DNA of 9,226 nt from Lunatibacter sp038209145 (GTDB lineage Bacteria; Bacteroidota; Bacteroidia; Cytophagales; Cyclobacteriaceae). Under the pieces are notes generated by a model that made no database searches, was not told where the DNA came from, and worked only from the letters and a program-made list of their open reading frames with translations. Below, one piece after another: positions 1-5,997 of the stretch (positions are counted from its first letter, which is position 1; each line of letters opens with the position of its first letter). Where the stretch lies: assembly GCA_038209145.1 (NCBI GenBank), contig JBBQXZ010000192.1, positions 1-9,226 of the forward strand, read 5' to 3'. A program made the translations under genes and the position numbers.

Positions 1-786
1 GTAGGCAAGGATGGTCGCTGATTTGCGCAGGTTGTTTTATCGAAACCTCCCTTTAATTCCCCACAAAAATTAATCCGCTTTATCCGTGTCATCCGTGTTC
101 AATTCGACTTCCGAACGGATAGAACGCAGAGTTGGTACTTGCTTGCCGATAGGCAGGGATGGTCGCTGATTTGCGCAGGTCGTTTTATTGAAACCTACCT
201 TCAATACCCCACACAAATTAATCCGCTTTATCCGTGGCATCCGTGTTCAATTCGACTTCGGAACGGATAGAACGCAGATCTGGCACCGTCCTTTCGGAAG
301 GCAACGATGGTCGCTGATTTACGCAGGTTGTTTTATTGAAACCTCCCTTTAATACCCCACACAAATTAATCCGCTTTATCCGTGTCATCCGTGTTCAATT
401 CGACTTCCGAACAAATAGAACGCAGATCTGGTGCCTGACTTCCGGTAGGCAAGGATGGTCGCTGATTTGCGCAGGTTGTTTTATCGAAACCTCCCTTTAA
501 TTCCCCACAAAAATTAATCCGCTTTATCCGAGTCATCCGTGTTCAATTCGACTTCCGAACGGATAGAACGCAGAGTTGGTACTTGCTTGCCGATAGGCAG
601 GGATGGTCGCTGATTTACGCAGGTTGTTTTATCGAAACCTCCCTTTAATTCCCCACAAAAATTAATCCGCTTTATCCGTGTCATCCGTGTTCAATTCTAC
701 TTCGGAACGGAAAGAACGCAGATCTGACACCGTCCTTTCGGAAGGCAACGATGGTCGCTGATTTGCGCAGGTCGTTTTATTGAAAC
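1..786. repeat. 148-bp tandem repeat array with 444-bp higher-order period
   Basis: The marker ATGGTCGCTGATTT starts at 11, 159, 307, 455, 603 and 751, exactly 148 bp apart each time. There are five full copies, a 36-nt partial copy ending at 786 and a fragment running off the left edge. The linker just before each marker cycles through three types in the order 3,1,2,3,1,2, so the real unit is a 444-bp trimer. Copy 11-158 differs from copy 455-602 at one base only (T87 versus A531). Each unit carries a run of ATCCG-type submotifs spaced 9-10 nt and a CGCTGATTTGCGCAG block. 148 is not a multiple of 3 and stops occur in the units, so I read the array as non-coding. Similar ATCCGTGTCATCCGTGTTC-like intergenic repeats are familiar to me from Bacteroidota genomes; that is recollection, not a search result. 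Function unknown. Confidence 0.97.
427..454. other. Variable 28-nt linker with hairpin potential (type 3)
   Basis: This is the divergent segment between the conserved CGCAGA and ATGGTCGCTG blocks. TGCCT (432-436) pairs with AGGCA (447-451), and the interior can add A438-T446, C439-G445 and a T-G wobble. The equivalent linker at 131-158 (and 575-602) instead pairs CTTGCC (142-147) with GGCAGG (152-157) around GATA. The linker at 279-306 (and 723-750) pairs CCTT (290-293) with AAGG (298-301) around TCGG. Dyad symmetry is seen directly; whether it folds in the cell is inference. Confidence 0.5.
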
Positions 787-992
787 ATGTTGCCTAAACT
801 AACTATTAATAAATTTACCTAAACCCAATATCGATCAATATCCAATACCATTTAATTTCAATAAATGGTCTTCACTACAATCCAATTTCATCTATATTTC
901 TAAAGTCCTATTTCATAAATCCCCTTTTTTATCAATGGGTTTTATTTTCGCCAAATTAACCTTACTTTTAGTATCATTGACATTCAACCCAT
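787..992 (+). promoter_or_regulatory. AT-rich leader upstream of the dehydrogenase operon, with an inverted repeat
   Basis: The tandem array stops abruptly at 786 and is followed by about 200 nt of AT-rich DNA up to the first gene of the operon. It contains a perfect 8-bp inverted repeat, ACCATTTA (847-854) and TAAATGGT (862-869), with a 7-nt spacer. This could be an operator or a weak transcript hairpin. CAATATC also occurs twice close together near 822-840. I could not find a convincing Bacteroidota promoter pair; TATCATTG at 972-979 is only a weak match to the TAnnTTTG box. An ATG at 935 opens a 49-codon frame that overlaps the start of the dehydrogenase out of frame. The regulatory role is inferred from position. 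Confidence 0.4.
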
Positions 993-3554
993 TTGACTTT
1001 GCGGAACATTCTATTCATAGCATTGGTGAGTATCGCCTTGATTGGGGCACTTCTAGTCCTTTTTTCTACCTTAAGCCAACCTGATTTAGGGCCTTCTCCT
1101 GTAAAAACACCCCAAGAGGAACTGCGATCTTTCCAACTCGAACCCGGTCTAGCCATTCACTTGGTTGCCTCAGAACCGCTGGTCCAAGACCCGGTTGCCA
1201 TTCAGTTTGATGAATTCGGCAGGCTGTGGGTAGTAGAAATGCGCGGATTTATGCCCGATATCGAGGGCTTGGGGGAGAGTGAACCCGTGGGCCGTATCAA
1301 TATGCTGGAAGATACCAACGGGGATGGAATCATGGACATCAGCACCATCTACCTGGACAGCCTGATTATGCCGCGGGCACTTGCAGTGGTGGGTGATGGA
1401 GCCTTGGTTGTGGAGAATATGGCCTTGTGGTGGACCCAAGACCTGAACCGTGACGGAAAAGCGGACACCAAGGTTATGGTGGATCCGGACTACGCAGGCA
1501 ATCACCTCCCAGAACATTCCGCCAACGGGCTGCTTCGTGGGATGGACAATTGGTATTACAACGCAAAGTCCCGCTTCAGATACAAGTTCGTAGATGAGGT
1601 CTGGATTAGGGATACCACCGAACTGCGTGGCCAATGGGGAATGAGCCAGGATGATTTTGGCCGTTTGGTGTACAACTACAACTGGTCCCAACTACATGCC
1701 GACCTGGCACCCCCCAATTTCCTAAACCGCAATCCCCATCACACCCCTACCACCGGCATAGACCATGGCCTTACCGTAGACCGCCGCATCTACCCCATCC
1801 GTCCCAACCCTGCCATCAACCGGGGATATATACCTGGTATCCTTGATGAGGAGGGCAAACTTCAGGAATTTACAGCTGCCTGTTCTCCTTTCTATTACCG
1901 GGGTACTGGCCTTCCATATGCTTACTACGGCAATGTCTTTGTCTGTGAGCCTTCTGGAAACCTGATCAAACGGAATGTGGTAAGTGAAGATGGCATATTG
2001 TTAACCGCCGGCGACCCAAACCCCGGCAGGGAATTTTTGGCCTCCACCGATGAGCGTTTTCGTCCGGTAAATCTGGCTTCCGGCCCGGATGGAGCCCTAT
2101 ACATTGCTGATATGTACCGGGGGTTGGTGCAACATGGGGCATATATCACTCCGTATTTACGGGAGCAGACACTCAGCAGAAAACTTCTCCTTCCCGTCAA
2201 CCGGGGCAGAATCTGGCGCATAGTACTTGAAGGTTTGGAGTCCGAGCCTATGCCCAAGCTAGCTACCTATACCTTGGAAGCATTGGTCCAAACACTTTTC
2301 CATCAAAACGGATGGCATCGGGACATGGCACAACGGCTGCTTGTGGAGCGGAATGACCCCCAAAGTATTCCTTTATTGTGGGAAGCAATTCAAAAATATC
2401 CCCATAGGTGGGGAAAAATTCAGGCCTTGTGGACCTTGGAAGGACTGCAGGGGTTGGAAGTCAATCTCTTGGTCAACTTGCTTTCAGATTCCGACCCCTA
2501 TGTCGCCGCTACTGCCTTGCGGTTACTGGAACCTTTTGCCGGGGATAATCCAAGAATTGGAAAAACAATCTTCTCGCATATTGTCCCTTACTCCCTGAAT
2601 GAACTTACCCCCTTTGTCCTTCAGCTTGCCTTAAGTTCTACGTGGCTTTTCTCCGATAATTCGTCAGGAATTTTGGAAAAAATACTCACACTTCACGGTG
2701 ACTCTCCCCTAATACGGGATGCGGTACTCAGCGGATTGGAGAACAGTCAGTTTGACTTCTTACAAACCCTTCTACAGCATCCAGACTGGACGTCTCCGAA
2801 TCCGGAAAAAGAAATCGTCATAGAAATGCTGGCCGGCGCCATAGTACATAAAGGAAATCCCCAGGAGGTAGGGCAACTGTTGGCTTTTCTGGAAAAAACT
2901 TCTCCCACACAAAACTGGCAATACTTACCCATCCTTACAGCAATGACCATTAGGGGCAGCAACAGATCACCTAAAACCATCCCATTGCAGCATGCGCCCC
3001 CATTGTTAACCGCAAATGGAAACGAAAACCTTACACCGCATCAGTACGCCACGTTGTCAAATTTATTTACCTGGCCAGGAAACCAAAAGGTGCCGGAAGT
3101 ACTGACTCAAACTGTCACGTTGACTGGAGAAGAGCAAAAACTTTTCTCCCTGGGCCGTCAACATTATCTGAGTACCTGCTCCGGGTGCCACGGCAATGCT
3201 GGGGAAGGAGTCAACCGTATGGGGCCTCCCTTAGCGGGATCCGAGTGGGTTACGGGAGATCAAAAACAACTTTCGCTCATCGTATTGCACGGCATGGAGG
3301 GACCCGTGGAAGTAAACGGTAAGCTGTATGATACTCCGGATATTTTGCCCGTGATGCCGGCGCATACCAACTTGGATGACGGCACTCTATCGGCGATCTT
3401 GACCTATATCCGAAATGAATGGGGAAACAATGCCGGGGCAGTGCAAAGACAGTTTATCGCCTCCACCCGAAACGTCACCCAGGGACGAGTGGTTCCTTGG
3501 AGTGCCGACGAACTCAAAACCTACATCCAAGCCGAACAAGAGCAATCCCAATGA
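993..3554 (+). CDS. Membrane-anchored PVC-type dehydrogenase with HEAT-like repeats and C-terminal cytochrome c
   Basis: Predicted 853-aa periplasmic oxidoreductase, likely oxidising a sugar or alcohol-type substrate and passing electrons to its own haem. Residues about 5-26 are a hydrophobic signal or anchor. Residues about 45-410 resemble the beta-propeller domain of PVC-type 'putative membrane-bound dehydrogenases', with two Asp-rich EF-hand-like calcium loops, D107-D115 (DTNGDGIMD) and D150-D158 (DLNRDGKAD), and an EHSANG motif at 174-179. Residues about 420-655 are helical HEAT-like repeats. The C-terminus is a class I cytochrome c: C729-S-G-C732-H733 binds haem and M788 (VMPAH) is the likely axial ligand. 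The start must be a non-ATG codon: an in-frame stop lies at 978-980 and the first in-frame Met is residue 83. TTG at 993 keeps the whole hydrophobic segment; TTG at 999 is an alternative. The stop overlaps the next gene's ATG, so the two are probably translationally coupled. The true substrate cannot be read from the sequence. Confidence 0.9.
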   Translation: MTLRNILFIALVSIALIGALLVLFSTLSQPDLGPSPVKTPQEELRSFQLEPGLAIHLVASEPLVQDPVAIQFDEFGRLWVVEMRGFMPDIEGLGESEPVGRINMLEDTNGDGIMDISTIYLDSLIMPRALAVVGDGALVVENMALWWTQDLNRDGKADTKVMVDPDYAGNHLPEHSANGLLRGMDNWYYNAKSRFRYKFVDEVWIRDTTELRGQWGMSQDDFGRLVYNYNWSQLHADLAPPNFLNRNPHHTPTTGIDHGLTVDRRIYPIRPNPAINRGYIPGILDEEGKLQEFTAACSPFYYRGTGLPYAYYGNVFVCEPSGNLIKRNVVSEDGILLTAGDPNPGREFLASTDERFRPVNLASGPDGALYIADMYRGLVQHGAYITPYLREQTLSRKLLLPVNRGRIWRIVLEGLESEPMPKLATYTLEALVQTLFHQNGWHRDMAQRLLVERNDPQSIPLLWEAIQKYPHRWGKIQALWTLEGLQGLEVNLLVNLLSDSDPYVAATALRLLEPFAGDNPRIGKTIFSHIVPYSLNELTPFVLQLALSSTWLFSDNSSGILEKILTLHGDSPLIRDAVLSGLENSQFDFLQTLLQHPDWTSPNPEKEIVIEMLAGAIVHKGNPQEVGQLLAFLEKTSPTQNWQYLPILTAMTIRGSNRSPKTIPLQHAPPLLTANGNENLTPHQYATLSNLFTWPGNQKVPEVLTQTVTLTGEEQKLFSLGRQHYLSTCSGCHGNAGEGVNRMGPPLAGSEWVTGDQKQLSLIVLHGMEGPVEVNGKLYDTPDILPVMPAHTNLDDGTLSAILTYIRNEWGNNAGAVQRQFIASTRNVTQGRVVPWSADELKTYIQAEQEQSQ

Positions 3555-4630
3555 TTCAGAATCCCGCTAAATTAGACCGAAGAAATTTCATCCGTCTGGC
3601 TAGCCTGGGTGCAATGGCCCTTCAACTCCCTACCTTTCCGGCATGGGCAGCTGGACAAAAAATGGGCATCGTTGTGCACTCCTATGCGGCACGCTGGCAA
3701 TCCAAGGCAGGGAGCAGTCAATTTCCGGGATTCCGGGATGCGGTAGATTTGCTGCATCACTGCCATCAGATCGGAGCTGGGGGGATACAGGTAACTGTTC
3801 GGGGCTGGGCATCGGATTTTGCCAAAAAAGTCCGTGATGAGCGGGAAAAAACCGGCCTCTACCTGGAGGGATCGATTGAACTTCCGAAAACCGAAGCCGA
3901 TGTTGCCCTTTTCGAAGAAGAAGTCAAACTGGCCAGAGAAGCTGGGGCAGCAGTCCTGCGATGTGTGAGCCTAGGCCCTCGCAGGTACGAGGCCTTGCAC
4001 AGCTATCTAGAATTTCTGGAGTTCCAAGAAAGGGGCCTTCTCGCATTGCAGCTTGCCGAACCTGTACTGAGAAAGCACCGGGTGAAACTAGCAGTGGAAA
4101 ACCACAAGGACTGGCGTTCCGAAGAATTGGTTGCCATCCTACATCAATTGGATTCGGAATGGATCGGTGTCACATTGGACTTTGGAAACAGTATTGCGCT
4201 GTTGGAAGACCCCATTCAAACCGCCCAGCTTCTGGCACCGTATGTCTATTCGACGCATATCAAGGATATGGCCGTGGAACCCCATGAGCAAGGATTTTTG
4301 ATGTCCGAAGTACCCTTGGGTGAGGGCATTCTGGACTTACGTAAAATTGCCGGCGTTTGTCAAAAATTCTTTCCCCCGGTAAACTTTAACCTGGAGATGA
4401 TCACTCGGGATCCCTTGCTTATTCCCTGTCTTACAACGCCTTATTGGTCTACTTTCCATAACCAGGTTCCTGCACGTGCAATGGCCCATATTTTAGAAAT
4501 GGTGGAAACCCATAAAACAACCCTTCCCAGAACCAGCCAGTTAAATGGAGAAAATTTACTGGCACTTGAAGAAAAAAATGTCCGCCAATCCTTGGCCTAC
4601 AGTGAAAGTACCCTTAGTTTTAACCGTTGA
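3551..4630 (+). CDS. Tat-exported sugar phosphate isomerase/epimerase-like TIM-barrel protein
   Basis: Predicted 359-aa protein of the xylose isomerase-like/AP endonuclease 2 TIM-barrel superfamily, whose members isomerise or epimerise sugars, or act on keto-sugars, with a divalent metal. The N-terminus has a twin-arginine signal (DRRNFIRLA, then a hydrophobic stretch ending near AWA-A), so it should be exported folded, probably as a holo-metalloenzyme. The expected metal ligands lie in the usual order: E183 (AVENH), D210 (LDFGN), H236 (THIKD) and E282 (LEMIT). The reading frame stays open upstream to 3419, but that part overlaps the dehydrogenase. ATG 3551 forms an ATGA overlap with the upstream stop and places the Tat motif correctly, so I chose it. 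Export means the substrate is unlikely to be a sugar phosphate despite the family name; a free or oxidised sugar made by the neighbouring dehydrogenase is more plausible (inference). Confidence 0.9.
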   Translation: MIQNPAKLDRRNFIRLASLGAMALQLPTFPAWAAGQKMGIVVHSYAARWQSKAGSSQFPGFRDAVDLLHHCHQIGAGGIQVTVRGWASDFAKKVRDEREKTGLYLEGSIELPKTEADVALFEEEVKLAREAGAAVLRCVSLGPRRYEALHSYLEFLEFQERGLLALQLAEPVLRKHRVKLAVENHKDWRSEELVAILHQLDSEWIGVTLDFGNSIALLEDPIQTAQLLAPYVYSTHIKDMAVEPHEQGFLMSEVPLGEGILDLRKIAGVCQKFFPPVNFNLEMITRDPLLIPCLTTPYWSTFHNQVPARAMAHILEMVETHKTTLPRTSQLNGENLLALEEKNVRQSLAYSESTLSFNR

Positions 4631-4646
4631 CCATTTCCTCAAACTC

Positions 4647-5429
4647 ATGACCGAAAAATTACCAGGAATCAAACAATTTGACCTAAGCGGCAAAACAGCC
4701 ATCATCACCGGAGGATCCAAAGGTCTGGGGCTGGCCATAGCGGAAGGATTGGCCTCGGCAGGTGCCAATATCGTACTGGTCAACCGAAATCCTGAAGAGG
4801 GTAAAATGGCCGCTTTATTTCTTTCCCAAACCTATCCGGTCGAGGCGCTGTCCCATGCGGCGGACATTACCCGGGAAGACCAAGTCAATGGGATGGTGAA
4901 AGAGGTCATGGATGCCTTTGGTCGCATTGATATTCTGATCAACAGTGCGGGTATCAATATCCGTGGCCCCATAAACGAACTCAGTCTGGATCAGTTCAAC
5001 GAGGTCATGCAGGTCAACGTTACCGGCACTTGGCTATGCTGCAAGGCTGTAACTCCCCACATGAAGGCGCAAAAACGGGGAAGCATCATCAACCTGGCCA
5101 GTACCCTGGGGTTGGTAGGGCTGTCCAATAGGACGCCCTATACCTCCAGCAAAGGAGCCGTGGTGCAGATGACGCGGTCCTTGGGCTTGGAACTTGCTCC
5201 CTTCCATATCAATGTCAATGCCATCTGTCCCGGACCCTTTTTGACAGAAATGAATATACCTGTGGCTGACACCGAGGAGGTCAAGCAATTTATCGTGGGT
5301 GCCACGGCCTTGGCGAGATGGGGGGAACTTCGGGAAATTCAGGGTGCAGCCATCTTCTTGGCGAGTGAAGCCGCCAGCTATATGGTAGGATCCATGATTA
5401 CCGTAGATGGAGGGTGGACCGCAAAGTAA
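4647..5429 (+). CDS. Short-chain dehydrogenase/reductase, gluconate 5-dehydrogenase/KduD-like
   Basis: Predicted 260-aa cytoplasmic NAD(P)-dependent classical SDR. The Rossmann cofactor motif TGGSKGLG is at residues 21-28 and NSAG at 99-102. The catalytic set is complete: N124, S152, Y165 and K169 (YTSSK), with the PGP motif after strand six and a C-terminal VDGGW. Length is typical for the family. The residue pattern most resembles gluconate 5-dehydrogenase or 2-dehydro-3-deoxy-gluconate dehydrogenases, but SDR substrate calls from motifs are weak. The frame is open from an ATG at 4545, but that overlaps the upstream gene and adds 34 residues with no family counterpart. ATG 4647 lies 16 nt after the upstream stop and 20 codons before the cofactor motif. 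It has no signal peptide, unlike its two operon partners, so the pathway appears split between periplasm and cytoplasm. Confidence 0.9.
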   Translation: MTEKLPGIKQFDLSGKTAIITGGSKGLGLAIAEGLASAGANIVLVNRNPEEGKMAALFLSQTYPVEALSHAADITREDQVNGMVKEVMDAFGRIDILINSAGINIRGPINELSLDQFNEVMQVNVTGTWLCCKAVTPHMKAQKRGSIINLASTLGLVGLSNRTPYTSSKGAVVQMTRSLGLELAPFHINVNAICPGPFLTEMNIPVADTEEVKQFIVGATALARWGELREIQGAAIFLASEAASYMVGSMITVDGGWTAK

Positions 5430-5600
5430 ACGAAAGAAACATTGGATTTTGAATAAAATTTGCCTTCTTTGTGTCTTCCCTGCTCCCTTTGTGGTTCTTT
5501 TTTATCCAGTTGGGATTTGAAAGTAAACGAAAGAAACAGCGAATTTGTAATTAAACTTTTAGTTCTTTAAGTCTCCTCTGGGCCTTTTGGGATTCTATAT
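5423..5600. repeat. Degenerate 97-bp tandem duplication in the convergent gap
   Basis: AAAGTAAACGAAAGAAACA (19 nt) occurs identically at 5423-5441 and 5520-5538, 97 bp apart. The bases after each copy can also be aligned imperfectly (TTTGAATAAAATTTG with TTTGTAATTAAACTT, then pyrimidine-rich CTTTGTG/CTTTAAG-like stretches). The first copy contains the stop codon of the SDR gene and the second unit runs into the end of the zinc-ribbon gene. The pyrimidine-rich parts resemble CTTTGTGGTTCTTT-type intergenic repeats I recall from Bacteroidota. No clear terminator hairpin was found here, although the flanking genes converge. Confidence 0.7.
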
Positions 5601-5941
5601 TAAGCTTTTTTGACAAATTCAGATTTGAGTGCCATGGTCCCAAACCCGTCTATTTTGCAATCGATATTATGGTCTCCCTCGGTAAGGCGGATGTTTTTTA
5701 CCTTTGTACCGCCTTTTATGGGGTGCGGGGTGCCTTTTACGGGTAAGTTTTTGATTACCACCACGGAATCCCCATTGGCCAACGGGGTACCGTGGGCATC
5801 AAGAACGACCAAGCCGATTTCCTGAATTTCCGCTACTGAGGCTGCCTCCCATTCGTAGGCACATTCGGGACAGGTCAGTTTTTCGTCCATCGTATAGGCA
5901 TAAGGAGATTGACAGGCAGGGCAAGGGGGTATGTTTTGCAT
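5600..5941 (-). CDS. YjdM/PhnA-family zinc-ribbon protein
   Basis: Predicted 113-aa cytoplasmic protein close to the usual family length of about 110. An N-terminal zinc ribbon has four Cys in two pairs, C7-x2-C10 and C24-x2-C27, followed from about residue 45 by the conserved PhnA C-terminal domain (DAHGTPLANGDSV, then GGTKVKNIRL). The family was named for alkylphosphonate use, but that link is historical and the biochemical role is unknown. The ATG at 5941-5939 sits partly inside a 7-bp inverted repeat. The gene lies 56 nt downstream of the permease gene on the same strand, so the two may be co-transcribed; no functional link between them is evident. Confidence 0.92.
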   Translation of the reverse strand: MQNIPPCPACQSPYAYTMDEKLTCPECAYEWEAASVAEIQEIGLVVLDAHGTPLANGDSVVVIKNLPVKGTPHPIKGGTKVKNIRLTEGDHNIDCKIDGFGTMALKSEFVKKA

Positions 5942-5957
5942 GGTTAAAGGTAACCAT
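5940..5957 (-). promoter_or_regulatory. Perfect 7-bp inverted repeat covering the zinc-ribbon gene start codon
   Basis: ATGGTTA (5940-5946) and TAACCAT (5951-5957) are perfect complements around AAGG. In the minus-strand transcript the 3' arm includes the first two bases of the start codon, so a stable hairpin would partly hide the start. It could also be a DNA operator. Symmetry is seen directly; function is inferred. Confidence 0.4.
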
Positions 5958-5997
5958 TCCTACCAATATCCGAGGTAAGTCCTCAATCATCTCTTTT

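Noticed and set aside
1..786. CRISPR array
   Set aside because: The whole 148-bp unit is repeated, with no short repeat alternating with unique spacers; linkers recur every third unit and no cas genes are present.
1..786. Nucleosome-like meaning of the 148-bp period
   Set aside because: The match to eukaryotic nucleosome length is a coincidence in a bacterial sequence.
1170..1691. 173-codon minus-strand frame inside the dehydrogenase
   Set aside because: It is antisense to a conserved domain with clear motifs, so it is a shadow of codon bias.
3419..3550. Longer N-terminus for the Tat-exported TIM-barrel protein
   Set aside because: It overlaps the cytochrome domain of the upstream gene in another frame, and it would bury the twin-arginine signal 44 residues inside the protein.
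4545..4646. Longer N-terminus for the SDR from ATG 4545 or 4578
   Set aside because: It overlaps the upstream coding sequence, and the normal SDR N-terminus begins just after ATG 4647.
5430..5600. Bidirectional intrinsic terminator between the convergent genes
   Set aside because: No GC-rich stem followed by a T-run was found; only weak 4-bp stems are visible.
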